From: Streptomyces hayashii
GTDB taxonomy: Bacteria; Actinomycetota; Actinomycetes; Streptomycetales; Streptomycetaceae
NCBI RefSeq assembly: GCF_024539815.1
Contig: NZ_JAHHIU010000093.1
Location: 1-64,000, forward strand
Direction of reading: 5' to 3'
DNA length: 64,000 nt
Made by a program: the position numbers and the translations under genes. Position 1 is the first letter of the stretch. Every line of letters begins with the position of its first letter. This document shows, piece by piece, positions 18,128 through 26,832 of this stretch. The notes under the pieces are model-generated. The model saw only the letters and a program-made list of their open reading frames with translations, ran no database searches and was not told where the DNA came from.

Positions 18128-19129
18128 TTACTCTGGGTTGTCCGCGAGGGATCTCGCCGCCCGGACGCAGTGGGCGAGGGCCTGGCGGGCGTACGCGGGA
18201 GAGGCCCCCGCGAGTCCGCACGACGGCGTGAGCGTGACCGCCTCCGCGAGCAGCCCCGGTCGCAGCCCCAGCCTGCGCCACAGCGTCCTGACACCCCTGA
18301 CGCTACCGGCAGGGTCCGACAATGGGGCGTCCACGCCGGGCACGACACCGGCGAAGAGCCGGGTGCCCGCCTCGACCGCTTCACCGATCACGTCGTCGTC
18401 ACGCTCGGTGAGGAGCGCGAAGTCGAAGGAGACCGCCGCCGCCCCCGCCCGGCGCAACAGGGCGAACGGGACGTCCGGTGCGCACGAGTGGACCACGACG
18501 GGCCCCTCGCCGTGCACCCCCACGACGTCCCTGAGCGTGGACTCCACGAGCTGCCGGTCGACGGCGCGATGGGTGTGGTAGCCGCTGGCGGTCCGCACCT
18601 GACCGCGCAGGACCGCGGTGAGGGACGGCTCGTCGAGCTGGAGCACGACCTGCGCGCCCGGCAGGCGTCGGCGCACCTCGTCGAGGTGCAGGCGCAGGCC
18701 CTCGGCGAGGGAACCGGCGAGGTCGCGGCGGGCTCCGTGGTCGGAGAGCACCGCCTGGCCGTTCTTCAGCTCCAGCGCGGCGGCGAGCGTCCAGGGCCCG
18801 ACGGCCTGCACCTTGACCTGGCCCTCGTAGCCCTGGGTGAACTCCTCCAGCGCGTCCAGGTCCTCCACCAGCCAGGACCGGGCGCGCTTGGTGTCGCGCC
18901 CCGGGCGGTCGCCGAGCCGCCAGCCGCTGGGTTCCACGCGCGCGTACAGCTCGACGAGCATCCCCGCGGTACGGCCGATCATGTCCGCGCCGGGCCCGCG
19001 GGCGGGGAGTTCGGGCAGGTGCGGGAAGTTTTCGAAGGACCCGGTGACGGTCTTGGCGGACTCGCGGGCGTCCCCTCCCGGCAGGGAGCCGATGCCGGTG
19101 GCGGGGCCGAAACTGAAGTGTGCGTTCAC
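18128..19129 (-). CDS. Methionine synthase-like protein (cobalamin-independent MetE C-terminal type)
   Basis: The 333-residue protein resembles the C-terminal, zinc-binding catalytic half of MetE: GPATGIGSLPGGDARES near the start, VQAVGPWTLAAALEL, LQLDEPSL, the zinc ligands HSCAPD and the late SCGLAGASP cysteine. MetE proper is about 750 residues, so this is the single-domain type found across actinobacteria, often annotated methionine synthase. It may transfer methyl groups to homocysteine or another thiol from a different donor; full MetE activity is doubtful because the N-terminal folate-binding half is absent. It lies immediately upstream of ligA. Confidence 0.8.
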   Translation of the reverse strand: MNAHFSFGPATGIGSLPGGDARESAKTVTGSFENFPHLPELPARGPGADMIGRTAGMLVELYARVEPSGWRLGDRPGRDTKRARSWLVEDLDALEEFTQGYEGQVKVQAVGPWTLAAALELKNGQAVLSDHGARRDLAGSLAEGLRLHLDEVRRRLPGAQVVLQLDEPSLTAVLRGQVRTASGYHTHRAVDRQLVESTLRDVVGVHGEGPVVVHSCAPDVPFALLRRAGAAAVSFDFALLTERDDDVIGEAVEAGTRLFAGVVPGVDAPLSDPAGSVRGVRTLWRRLGLRPGLLAEAVTLTPSCGLAGASPAYARQALAHCVRAARSLADNPE

Positions 19130-19200
19130 GGGTGAAGCCTACGTAGCCGCACCGGTGCGTCCGCCCGCATGGAGCCGGCCCCCTGTGCGCGCAGCCGGTC

Positions 19201-19899
19201 TCAGCTCCCCGGACGCACCGTCAGGTCGTTGACCTCCGCGTCCCTCGGCAGGTCGAGCGCCATGAGGATCGTCGTCGCCACCGACTCGGGGTCGATCCAC
19301 TCCGCGGGGTCGTACTCCTTGCCCTCCTGCTGGTGGACCTTCGCCTGCATGGGGCTGGCGGTGCGGCCGGGGTAGACGGAGGTGACGCGGACGCCGTGGC
19401 CGTGCTCCTCCTGGCGCAGGGAGTCCGCGAGCGCCTTCAGGCCGTGCTTGGAGGCGGCGTAGGCGGACCATTCGGCGCTCGCCCGCAGGCCCGCCCCGGA
19501 GTTCACGAAGAGCACATGGCCGCGCGCGGCGCGCAGTTGGGGCAGGAAGTGCCGGGTCAGCTCGGCGGGGGCGATCAGGTTGACGTTGAGCTGATGGCGC
19601 CAGGTCTTCGGGGTCAGGTCGCCCACCGGACCGAGGTCGACCACTCCGGCGACGTGGAGCAGGGAGTCCACCCGCCCGGGAAGCGTCTGGTGGGAGAAGG
19701 CCCAGCTCAGCTTGTCGGGGTCGGACAGATCGCCGACGAGCGTCCGGGCGCCGGGGAACAGGGCCGCCAGCTCCTTCGCGCGGCCCGCGTCGCGCGCGTG
19801 CAGCACGAGTTCGTCCCCGCGCGCGTGCAGACGGCGGGCCACGGCCGCGCCGATGCCGGAGCCCGCTCCGGTGATCACATGAGTAGCCATGTCCGCCAT
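19201..19899 (-). CDS. Short-chain dehydrogenase/reductase
   Basis: The 232-residue protein has the SDR cofactor loop TGAGSGIG near residue 12, the segment LLHVAGVVDLGP in place of the usual NNAG, a Ser ahead of the catalytic YAASK pair, and PGRTASPM after it. It oxidises or reduces an alcohol/carbonyl pair with NAD(P)(H). Two ATGs, 19899 and 19890, are possible and neither has a strong ribosome site. The LOG-family gene ends 19 bases upstream, so they may form a two-gene unit. Substrate unknown. Confidence 0.85.
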   Translation of the reverse strand: MADMATHVITGAGSGIGAAVARRLHARGDELVLHARDAGRAKELAALFPGARTLVGDLSDPDKLSWAFSHQTLPGRVDSLLHVAGVVDLGPVGDLTPKTWRHQLNVNLIAPAELTRHFLPQLRAARGHVLFVNSGAGLRASAEWSAYAASKHGLKALADSLRQEEHGHGVRVTSVYPGRTASPMQAKVHQQEGKEYDPAEWIDPESVATTILMALDLPRDAEVNDLTVRPGS

Positions 19900-19917
19900 G
19901 CTCGCATCACCGACGGG

Positions 19918-20457
19918 TCACCCGATGCCCTGGCTCTCCTCCAGGAAGGCCAGGGCCCCGACCGGCTCCTCCGCGAAGAACACCAGGTCGGTGAGGGGCA
20001 GGGGCAGGAATCCCTCGTCCTCCATGCGCCGGAACTGCTGCTTGAGGCCGTCGTAGAAGCCCGCGGTGTTCAGCAGCACGACCGGCTTGTCGGTGTGTCC
20101 GTGCTTCTTCAGCTCCAGGATCTCCGTCGCCTCGTCGAGGGTGCCGGTGCCGCCCACCATGATCACCACGGCGTCGGACCTCTCCAGCAGCAGCCGCTTT
20201 CGCTCGGAGAGGTCGGCCGCGATCACCATCTCGTCGGCCCCGGGCCGCGCGGTGGCCGCGAGGAAGGCCACCGACACCCCGCACAGCCGCCCGCCGGCCT
20301 CCTGCACGCCGTCGGCGACGACCTTCATCAGGCCGACGTCGGAACCGCCCCACACCAGGGTGTGGCCGCCCTTGCCGAGGAGTTCGGCGAACTCGCGCGC
20401 GGGGCCGGTGTAGCGGTCGTCGAGATCGGCGGCGGAGAGGAGGACGCAGATACGCAT
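19918..20457 (-). CDS. LOG family (TIGR00730-type) nucleotide phosphoribohydrolase-like protein
   Basis: The 179-residue Rossmann-like protein has the lysine-decarboxylase/LOG signature: VWGGSDVGLMKVVADG and MVGGTGTLDEATE, the latter matching PGGxGTxxE with Val for Pro. Members cleave the ribose 5-phosphate from nucleotide 5'-monophosphates, including cytokinin ribotides. Whether this protein makes free cytokinin-like bases or processes other nucleotides cannot be told. It sits just upstream of the SDR gene on the same strand and divergently from the DUF427 gene 50 bases away, so that gap must hold both promoters. Confidence 0.82.
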   Translation of the reverse strand: MRICVLLSAADLDDRYTGPAREFAELLGKGGHTLVWGGSDVGLMKVVADGVQEAGGRLCGVSVAFLAATARPGADEMVIAADLSERKRLLLERSDAVVIMVGGTGTLDEATEILELKKHGHTDKPVVLLNTAGFYDGLKQQFRRMEDEGFLPLPLTDLVFFAEEPVGALAFLEESQGIG

Positions 20458-20507
20458 GCGGCCACGGTACGCGGGAAGAACCGCGGGCCCGCGCGTGCTG
20501 TTCCGGT

Positions 20508-20846
20508 ATGGCCAATGGACACACGATCACGATCGAGCGGGACGACCGGCGCATCAGGGTCGTCCACAAGGACCAGGTGCTGGCAGAGACGGGCCGGGCG
20601 CTCGCGCTGCGCGAGACCGGCTGTCCCGTGCGGTACTACATCCCCGCCGAGGACGTACGGCTCGACCTCCTGACGCCCTCCGACACCCATACGCACTGCC
20701 CCTTCAAGGGAACGGCGTCCTACTGGTCGCTCCCGGACACGGCGGACCTCGTCTGGTCCTACCCCGACCCGAAGGAGGACGTCGCCGAGATCAAGGACCA
20801 TCTCTGCTTCTACGAAGTGGAAGTGTCGCCGGCGGAGGTGTCGTAG
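20508..20846 (+). CDS. DUF427 domain protein
   Basis: The 112-residue protein contains the DUF427 pattern: VVHKDQVLAETGRALALRETG, YYIPAEDVRLDLL, the CPFKGTASYWS block and a final KDHLCFYEVEV. This small mostly-beta fold is widespread in actinobacteria and fungi. Catalysis has been suggested but no reaction is settled that I know of. It is probably cytosolic, with no signal peptide. It is followed 32 bases later by an alpha/beta hydrolase gene on the same strand. Confidence 0.85.
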   Translation: MANGHTITIERDDRRIRVVHKDQVLAETGRALALRETGCPVRYYIPAEDVRLDLLTPSDTHTHCPFKGTASYWSLPDTADLVWSYPDPKEDVAEIKDHLCFYEVEVSPAEVS

Positions 20847-20878
20847 CCCGATGAGTGCGGTGCCGTGCGGCAGTCTGC

Positions 20879-21670
20879 ATGAGCATGGACAAGAAGACTG
20901 TTTCCCGCGACGGCACCGAACTCGCGTACGAGAGCACCGGCCGGGGCCCCGCGGTCATCCTGGTGAGCGGAGCGATGTCCACGGGCGGCACCATGACGCC
21001 CCTGGCCGGCCTCCTCGCGGACCGCTTCACCGCCGTCCGCTACGACCGCCGGGGCCGCGGCGAGAGCGGTGACACGGCGCCGTACGCGGTGGAGCGCGAG
21101 GTCGAGGACCTGGCGGCGCTCATCGACGCGGCGGGCGGCGAAGCCGCGTTGTACGGCGTCTCGTCGGGCGGCGCCCTGGTGCTGGAGGCGGCGGCCGCCG
21201 GGCTGCCGGTCAGCCGGGTGGCCGTCTACGAGACGCCGTTCGCTCTCGACGACGAGGCCGCGCGCGGGCGCGCCGAGTACACCGCGAACCTCACCGAGGC
21301 GCTCGCGCAGGACCGACGCGGGGACGCCGTCGAGCTGTTCCTGCGCCTGACGGGGCTGGCCGAGGAGATGATCCAGGGGGCTCGCCTGTCGCCCATGTGG
21401 GCCGGGATGGAGGCCGTCGCGCCCACCCTCGCCTACGACGACGCCGTCATGGGCGACGGCCGGCCGCCGAGGCAACGGCTGGCGTCGGTTCGCGTGCCGG
21501 TGCTGGCCGTCGCGGGCGGGGCCAGTCCGCCCTGGCTGCGCGAGGCCGTGCGCACCGTCGCGGACGCGGTCCCGGACGGCGCGTACCGGACGCTGGAGGG
21601 CCAGACCCACATGGTCGACCCGGCCGTCCTCGCGCCGGTGCTGGCGGAGTTCTTCGGCGGCGGGGCCTGA
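20879..21670 (+). CDS. Alpha/beta hydrolase
   Basis: From the ATG at 20879 the product is 263 residues. It shows the alpha/beta hydrolase order: oxyanion strand AVILVSGAMSTGG, RYDRRGRGES, the nucleophile elbow YGVSSGGAL, and a late His in GQTHMVDP. The acid residue is not certain. It could be an esterase, lactonase or peptidase-like enzyme; no substrate is evident. Another ATG two codons later (20885) is equally possible and neither has a strong ribosome site. It converges on mnmA, with 3 bases between stop codons. Confidence 0.83.
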   Translation: MSMDKKTVSRDGTELAYESTGRGPAVILVSGAMSTGGTMTPLAGLLADRFTAVRYDRRGRGESGDTAPYAVEREVEDLAALIDAAGGEAALYGVSSGGALVLEAAAAGLPVSRVAVYETPFALDDEAARGRAEYTANLTEALAQDRRGDAVELFLRLTGLAEEMIQGARLSPMWAGMEAVAPTLAYDDAVMGDGRPPRQRLASVRVPVLAVAGGASPPWLREAVRTVADAVPDGAYRTLEGQTHMVDPAVLAPVLAEFFGGGA

Positions 21671-21673
21671 GGG

Positions 21674-22804
21674 TCAGGCGACCGGGGCCGCCGCCCGCAC
21701 CGTGGACGCGATGGTGGCCGAGCCCACCACGCGCGTGCCGTCGTACAGCACGATCGCCTGGCCGGGGGCCACGCCCCGGACCGGTTCGGCGAACGCGACC
21801 TCCAGGCGGCCGTCGACCAGTTCGGCGGTCACCTCGGTCTCGCCGCCGTGCGCGCGCAGCTGGGCCGTGTAGACGCCGGGGCCGGCCGGGGCGGCGCCGC
21901 ACCAGCGGGGCCTGATCGCCGTCAGCCCGGTCACGTCCAGCGCGGCGGCCGGGCCCACGGTCACGGTGTTGTCGACCGGGGAGATGTCCAGGACGTAGCG
22001 CGGCTTGCCGTCGGGCGCCGGGGTGCCGATGCGCAGGCCCTTGCGCTGGCCGATGGTGAAGCCGTACGCGCCCTCGTGGGTGCCGACCTTCGCGCCGGAC
22101 TCGTCGACGATGTCGCCCTCCGAGCGGCCCAGCCGGTTCGCGAGGAAGCCCTGGGTGTCGCCGTCGGCGATGAAGCAGATGTCGTGGGAGTCGGGCTTCT
22201 TGGCCACGGCCAGCCCGCGGCGCTCGGCCTCCGCGCGGATCTCGTCCTTCGTCGTCACCGTGTCGCCGAGCGGGAACAGGGCGTGGGCGAGCTGGCGGTC
22301 GTCCAGGACGCCGAGGACGTACGACTGGTCCTTGGCCATGTCGGAGGCGCGGTGCAGTTCACGGACGCCGTCCTGGCCCACGACCACCTTGGCGTAGTGG
22401 CCGGTGCACACCGCGTCGAAGCCCAGGGCGAGGGCCTTGTCGAGCAGCGCGGCGAACTTGATCTTCTCGTTGCAGCGCAGGCAGGGGTTGGGCGTGCGGC
22501 CGGCCTCGTACTCGGCGACGAAGTCCTCGACGACGTCCTCGCGGAAGCGGTCGGCGAGGTCCCACACATAGAACGGGATGCCGATGACGTCGGCGGCGCG
22601 GCGGGCGTCGCGGGAGTCCTCGATGGTGCAACAGCCCCGGGCGCCCGTGCGGAAGGACTGCGGGTTCGCGGAGAGCGCGAGGTGGACGCCGGTCACCTCG
22701 TGGCCGGCTTCGGCGGCGCGGGCGGCGGCGACGGCGGAGTCCACGCCGCCGGACATGGCGGCGAGTACGCGAAGGGGGCGGGGGTGCGGCGAGGTCTCAG
22801 TCAT
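21674..22804 (-). CDS. mnmA: tRNA-specific 2-thiouridylase
   Basis: The 376-residue protein has the PP-loop MSGGVDS (about 17-23), the catalytic Cys in NPCLRCNE (C108) and the second redox Cys in SHDICFIADGD (C210). MnmA thiolates U34 of Lys, Glu and Gln tRNAs, using ATP and persulfide sulfur relayed from a cysteine desulfurase. The cysteine desulfurase gene at 25114-26277 is nearby on the same strand and is the likely donor, though three genes and opposite-strand reading lie between. The ATG at 22804 is chosen because GGAAGGG precedes it. Confidence 0.95.
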   Translation of the reverse strand: MTETSPHPRPLRVLAAMSGGVDSAVAAARAAEAGHEVTGVHLALSANPQSFRTGARGCCTIEDSRDARRAADVIGIPFYVWDLADRFREDVVEDFVAEYEAGRTPNPCLRCNEKIKFAALLDKALALGFDAVCTGHYAKVVVGQDGVRELHRASDMAKDQSYVLGVLDDRQLAHALFPLGDTVTTKDEIRAEAERRGLAVAKKPDSHDICFIADGDTQGFLANRLGRSEGDIVDESGAKVGTHEGAYGFTIGQRKGLRIGTPAPDGKPRYVLDISPVDNTVTVGPAAALDVTGLTAIRPRWCGAAPAGPGVYTAQLRAHGGETEVTAELVDGRLEVAFAEPVRGVAPGQAIVLYDGTRVVGSATIASTVRAAAPVA

Positions 22805-22887
22805 AACCCTTCCAGGGTACGGGTCGCCGGGAACCGCAGCCCGCGAGTATCCGTTGACGATCACGACGGGCGAGAAAGGGCGCGGAC

Positions 22888-23547
22888 ATGGGGGACGGGA
22901 AGAGCGATTCCGACCGGCGGATCGGGCGGCGGGCCCTGCTGATCGGCGGGGCGGCGGCCGCCGTCGGCACGGGCCTGCTGGCGCGTGACGAACTGGCGCG
23001 GCTGTACTGGCGGTTGCCCGGCGTGCGCAAAGCCCGTGTGGAGGGCGCGGTGGACTTCCGGGGCGCGCGGTGGGTGGCGGCGTCGGAGGCGAACTTCCGC
23101 TGGGCGGACCGGCCGGACGACTACGGGATCGACATGGTGGTCGTCCATGTCACCCAGGGCGACCTCGGCAGCGCGGTGAAGGCGTTCGAGGACCCCGGGC
23201 ACCGGGCGGCCGCGCACTACATCGTCGGCAAGGACGGACGCGTCACGCAGATGGTCCGCGAGCTCGACGTCGCGTACCACGCGGGCAACCGCTCCTACAA
23301 CGAGCGCAGCGTCGGCATCGAGCACGAGGGGTTCGTGGACCGGCCGAAGGACTTCACCGACGCGATGTACGCGGCGTCGGCCCGGCTCACGGCCGCGGTC
23401 TGCCGCCGGTACGGCATACCCGTGGACCGCGAGCACATCATCGGGCACGTGGAGGTGCCGGGCACGGATCACACCGATCCCGGCGAGCACTGGGACTGGG
23501 ACCGGTATCTGCGGCTCGTCGCACAGGCGCGCGCCACGACCGCCTGA
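22888..23547 (+). CDS. Secreted N-acetylmuramoyl-L-alanine amidase (amidase_2 type), Tat signal
   Basis: The 219-residue protein starts with a twin-arginine-like signal (GRRALLIGGAAAAVGTGLL), suggesting Tat export. The remainder is an amidase_2/PGRP fold: zinc ligand His in VVVHVTQG, AAHYIVGKDGRVTQMV, the Tyr/His pair in VAYHAGN, SVGIEHEGF, IIGHVEVPG with the second zinc His, and a closing HTDPGEHWDW. The enzyme splits the bond between muramic acid and the stem peptide. AAAGGG lies ahead of the ATG at 22888. It is divergent from mnmA with an 83-base gap. Confidence 0.9.
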   Translation: MGDGKSDSDRRIGRRALLIGGAAAAVGTGLLARDELARLYWRLPGVRKARVEGAVDFRGARWVAASEANFRWADRPDDYGIDMVVVHVTQGDLGSAVKAFEDPGHRAAAHYIVGKDGRVTQMVRELDVAYHAGNRSYNERSVGIEHEGFVDRPKDFTDAMYAASARLTAAVCRRYGIPVDREHIIGHVEVPGTDHTDPGEHWDWDRYLRLVAQARATTA

Positions 23548-23548
23548 G

Positions 23549-23577
23549 GGGCGCGTCGCCGCGTGAGGGACGCGCCC
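23549..23577 (+). terminator. Hairpin after the amidase gene
   Basis: GGGCGCGTC at 23549-23557 pairs perfectly with GACGCGCCC at 23569-23577 around an 11-base loop, right after the amidase stop and between convergent genes. Confidence 0.65.
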
Positions 23578-23686
23578 GGCGGGGCTGCGGAGCCGGGATC
23601 CCGCGGGCAGGGCGAGCGGGCTCCCCGGTCTCCTGGCGCGGGCCGGAGCCCGGTCCGGACGGCGACGACGCGCCCCCGACCCGGTC

Positions 23687-24172
23687 TCAGCCCACCGCCC
23701 TCTTCACGAGGGCGCCGACGAGCTCCTCGTCGGCCGGGGTCAGCTCCTTGAGGGCGAAGGCGGTGGGCCACATCGCGCCCTCGTCGAGCGCCGCCAGGTC
23801 GCTGAAGCCGAGCGTGGCGTACCGCGACTTGAACTTCTCCGCGCTCTGGAAGTGGCAGACGACCTTGCCGTCCCTGGCGTACGCGGGCATCCCGTACCAG
23901 AGCTTGGGCGAGAGGTCGGGTGCGGCGGCCTTGACGATCTCGTGGACCCGCTCGGCGAGGACCCGGTCCGCGTCCGGCATCTCGGCGATCTTCGCGAGCA
24001 CGTCCTGCTCCGCCGCCGCCTCCTTCTCCGCCTTGGACGAGCCGCGCCGCGCCGCCGTCCTCTTCTGCTCGCGTGCGTGCTCCTTCATCGCGGCCCGCTC
24101 CTCGGCGGTGAATCCCTCGTACTTCTCGGCGGGCGTGCCGGAGTTCTCGACGGGCGACGACGTGGACGGCAT
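23687..24172 (-). CDS. DUF1801 (YdhG-like) protein
   Basis: The 161-residue protein has a charged, Lys/Glu-rich N-terminal third (AEERAAMKEHAREQKRTAARRG) and a C-terminal DUF1801 domain: VHEIVKAAAPDLSPKLWYGMPAYARDGKVVCHFQSAEKFKSRYATLGF. The domain resembles the frataxin-like iron-chaperone annotation of YdhG, but I see no clear metal site. GAGAGGAAA precedes the ATG at 24172. It lies downstream of the VOC-domain gene, separated by a short repeat-containing gap, and the two are likely cotranscribed. Confidence 0.8.
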   Translation of the reverse strand: MPSTSSPVENSGTPAEKYEGFTAEERAAMKEHAREQKRTAARRGSSKAEKEAAAEQDVLAKIAEMPDADRVLAERVHEIVKAAAPDLSPKLWYGMPAYARDGKVVCHFQSAEKFKSRYATLGFSDLAALDEGAMWPTAFALKELTPADEELVGALVKRAVG

Positions 24173-24194
24173 GGCGGGTTTCCTCTCGAAGCAG

Positions 24195-24222
24195 GTGTCT
24201 CGAAGAACGTGTCTCGAAGAAC
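24195..24222. repeat. 14-bp tandem direct repeat
   Basis: Two exact head-to-tail copies of GTGTCTCGAAGAAC at 24195-24208 and 24209-24222, with a partial copy (TCTCGAAG) just before. They lie between the VOC gene and the DUF1801 gene, upstream of the latter. Confidence 0.8.
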
Positions 24223-24252
24223 GTGCAGGGCTGCGCGGAGTGCCGGCGGGAG

Positions 24253-24912
24253 TCAGGACCGTGCGGGGGCGTGCGGCGCGGCCGCCTCCCAGGCGAATCC
24301 GTCGGGGTCGGTGAAGGCGTCGGCGGTGCCGCCCAGCACGACGCGGTGCGAGCCGGCGCCGTCGGCGGTGACGCCGAGGTCCTTGGCCAGCGCACCGCGC
24401 TTGTACAGGGCCAGCTTGACGGTGCTGGACCGGCCGGGGGCGAATTCGGCGTACTTGCCGCCGAAGCTCTTGGCCACGGTCAGGCCCCGGCCCACGTAGA
24501 ACTGCTTGGTGGCCTTCACGTCCTCGACGCCGAGCAGCAGGACGACCTCGTCGATCTCGCGGGTCGCCGGGCCGGTGTCCTTCTTCGCCGAGGTCGCGAT
24601 CTTCCAGATCGTCCCGTCCGGGGCCTGGACGACACCGCCGTAGCCCCACAGCGACTTCGAGGCGGGCTTCAGCACCGCGGCGCCCGCCTCCACGGCGGCG
24701 GCGACGAAGCCGTCGACGGTGGCCGGCCCGGACACCGTGAGGGCCAGGGTGAAGCCGCGAAAACCGGTCGAGTCCCCCTCGGCCGCCCGCAGCCGGACGT
24801 ATGTGTCCACGCCGAAGGCGGCGTAGAAACGGCGGGCGGCCTCGGGGTCGGCCACCTCAAGGGTGACGGACGCGAGGTCGGTGCGGGCTGCGGTGGATGT
24901 GGTGGTCGCCAT
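24253..24912 (-). CDS. VOC/glyoxalase superfamily protein
   Basis: The 219-residue protein looks like two glyoxalase-type half modules: residues ~13-115 (ASVTLEVADPEAARRFYAAFGV to APDGTIWKI) and ~118-212 (IDEVVLLLGVEDVKATKQFYVGRGL to FTDPDGFAWEAAAP). Typical metal ligands of dioxygenases or glyoxalase I are not obvious, so it could be a binding or resistance protein. Cytosolic. It heads a probable two-gene unit with the DUF1801 gene, and about 200 bases without genes separate it from the cysteine desulfurase stop. Confidence 0.82.
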   Translation of the reverse strand: MATTTSTAARTDLASVTLEVADPEAARRFYAAFGVDTYVRLRAAEGDSTGFRGFTLALTVSGPATVDGFVAAAVEAGAAVLKPASKSLWGYGGVVQAPDGTIWKIATSAKKDTGPATREIDEVVLLLGVEDVKATKQFYVGRGLTVAKSFGGKYAEFAPGRSSTVKLALYKRGALAKDLGVTADGAGSHRVVLGGTADAFTDPDGFAWEAAAPHAPARS

Positions 24913-25113
24913 GTCCTCAACGCTAGAGGCCGGGCGGTGTCCGGGGCTTCTCCATTCCTGACCGGTCTCGCCGCCCGCCGTCCACGCGCACGGGCGTCCC
25001 GGGGAAAGGGGGGACCGCCCGTCTCGGGCCCGGGCTCCGCCGGCCTCTTCCGCGGGCTTCGCCCATCCCCACGACGACCATGACGGGAGCGCGGGCGGGT
25101 GAGCGCCGGCCGG

Positions 25114-26277
25114 TCAGGTGAGCCCGGCTGCCCGGGCGCGCTCCACGGCCGGGCCGATGGCCTTGGCGACCGCCTCGACGTCGGCCTCCGTGGAGGTGTG
25201 GCCGAGCGAGAAACGAAGGGTGCCGCGGGCCAGGTCCGCGTCGACGCCGGTGGCGAGCAGGACATGGCTGGGCTGGGCGACGCCCGCGGTGCAGGCCGAG
25301 CCGGTGGAGCACTCGATGCCCTGCGCGTCGAGCAGCAGAAGCAGGGAGTCTCCCTCGCAGCCCGGGAAGGTGAAGTGGGCGTTGGCCGGCAGCCGGTCGA
25401 CGGGGTCGCCGCCGAGGATCGCGTCCGGGACGGCCCTGCGGACCGCGTCGATCAGGCCGTCGCGCAGGGCGCCGATCTCACGGGCGAACCACTCGCGCTG
25501 CTCGGCGGCGAGGCGGCCGGCGACCGCGAAGGCGGCGATCGCGGGGACGTCGAGGGTGCCGGAGCGGACGTGGCGCTCCTGGCCTCCGCCGTGCAGGACG
25601 GGCACGGGGGTGTGCTCGCGCCCCAGGAGCAGGGCGCCGATGCCGTAGGGGCCGCCGATCTTGTGGCCGGAGACCGTCATGGCGGCGAGGCCGGAGGCGG
25701 CGAAGTCGACGGGGACCTGACCGAAGGCCTGGACGGCGTCGGCGTGCAGGGGGATGCCGAACTCCGCGGCGACGTCGGCCAGTTCACGGACCGGCAGGAT
25801 CGTGCCGATCTCGTTGTTCGCCCACATGACGGTGGCGAGCGCCACGTCGTGGGGATTGCGGACGACGGCCTCGCGCAGGGCGTCGGGGTGGACGCGCCCG
25901 TAGGAGTCGACCGGCAGGTACTCGACCGTGGCGCCCTCGTGTTCGCCGAGCCAGTGCACGGCGTCGAGGACCGCGTGGTGCTCGACGGGGCTGGCCAGGA
26001 CACGGGTGCGGGCCGGGTCCGCGTCGCGCCGGGACCAGTACAGGCCCTTGACCGCGAGGTTGTCGGCCTCGGTGCCGCCGGAGGTGAGAACGACCTCGCT
26101 GGGGCGCGCGCCGAGCGCTTCGGCGAGCGTCTCGCGGGCTTCCTCGACCGTGCGGCGGGCCTGCCGGCCGGCCGCGTGCAGGGAGGAGGCGTTGCCGGTG
26201 ACGCCCAGGTGCGCGGTGAGTGCCTCGACCGCCTCGGGAAGCATCGGCGTGGTCGCGGCGTGGTCGAGGTATGCCAT
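25114..26277 (-). CDS. Cysteine desulfurase (IscS/NifS type)
   Basis: The 387-residue PLP enzyme has YLDHAATTPMLPEAVEAL at the N-terminus, SGGTEADNLA, the PLP lysine in SGHKIGGPYG (about K206) and the persulfide Cys in STGSACTAG (about C329). It removes sulfur from cysteine for tRNA thiolation and possibly Fe-S clusters. The mnmA gene lies about 2.3 kb further along on the same strand, which fits a sulfur donor for tRNA thiolation. No iscU or suf genes adjoin. The ATG at 26277 begins exactly at the conserved N-terminus; the long upstream frame is Arg/Pro junk. Confidence 0.93.
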   Translation of the reverse strand: MAYLDHAATTPMLPEAVEALTAHLGVTGNASSLHAAGRQARRTVEEARETLAEALGARPSEVVLTSGGTEADNLAVKGLYWSRRDADPARTRVLASPVEHHAVLDAVHWLGEHEGATVEYLPVDSYGRVHPDALREAVVRNPHDVALATVMWANNEIGTILPVRELADVAAEFGIPLHADAVQAFGQVPVDFAASGLAAMTVSGHKIGGPYGIGALLLGREHTPVPVLHGGGQERHVRSGTLDVPAIAAFAVAGRLAAEQREWFAREIGALRDGLIDAVRRAVPDAILGGDPVDRLPANAHFTFPGCEGDSLLLLLDAQGIECSTGSACTAGVAQPSHVLLATGVDADLARGTLRFSLGHTSTEADVEAVAKAIGPAVERARAAGLT

Positions 26278-26336
26278 GGTGGCCCCGATTCTACGGGGGC
26301 CGGGCGGCGCGCCTCGCTGCCAGGTGGCCGCGACGG

Positions 26337-26603
26337 TCAGAAGCTCCAGGAGATCGTGGCGTCCGCCTGCATGAAGGCGGCCAGGACCAGCAGGTCGGCG
26401 ACGCCCAGCGCGAGTCCCAGGTAGGCGCGGCCGCGGCGGGCCGTGCCGCGCCACAGGGCCGCCGCCGCCAGGACGATGGCGGTCGGACCGAGGAAGACGT
26501 TGAGGACGAGCAGGCCCAGCAGGCCCAGGATGAAGGACGCGACGGCCATGCCGTCTGCGTCGCGGACGCCGGTGCGGCGGGTGGCCGGTGCGGTGAGTTG
26601 CAT
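26337..26603 (-). CDS. Small DUF4190-type membrane protein, 88 aa
   Basis: An ~18-residue soluble head is followed by the DUF4190 pattern: DGMAVASFILGLLGLLVLNVFLGPTAIVLAAAALWRG, then RAYLGLALGVADLLVLAAFM. Two to three membrane helices are predicted by eye. AGGAG stands 11 bases before the ATG at 26603. The gene follows another tiny membrane protein gene on the same strand, and both lie divergent from a TetR regulator whose likely operators sit between them. Function unknown. Confidence 0.8.
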   Translation of the reverse strand: MQLTAPATRRTGVRDADGMAVASFILGLLGLLVLNVFLGPTAIVLAAAALWRGTARRGRAYLGLALGVADLLVLAAFMQADATISWSF

Positions 26604-26635
26604 GGTCGGTCGACTCCTGTCGGTGGGCGGGGCGG

Positions 26636-26800
26636 TCAGCGGGTCGAGGTGTGGCGGCGGCCGTGACGCTCGCGGAGCGCGAAGATGCCGAGCCAGGCGG
26701 CGATCACGGCGGCGGCGACGACGGTGAAGGCGAACGGCGCATGGGCGACGGTGCCCATGACGACGCCCAGCAGAAGCAGTGCGGCGACGAGGAACAGCAT
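26636..26800 (-). CDS. Tiny membrane protein, 54 aa
   Basis: From the ATG at 26800, with an excellent GGAGGGGG ribosome site, the product is 54 residues: two hydrophobic helices (LFLVAALLLLGVVMGTVA and FAFTVVAAAVIAAWLGIFAL) and a basic tail RERHGRRHTSTR. The topology is a helical hairpin with a positively charged end, probably inside. It is the first gene of the unit divergent from the TetR gene. No family recognised. Confidence 0.75.
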   Translation of the reverse strand: MLFLVAALLLLGVVMGTVAHAPFAFTVVAAAVIAAWLGIFALRERHGRRHTSTR

Positions 26801-26832
26801 GGGATCGGATCCCCCTCCGTAAAGTTTGGGTG

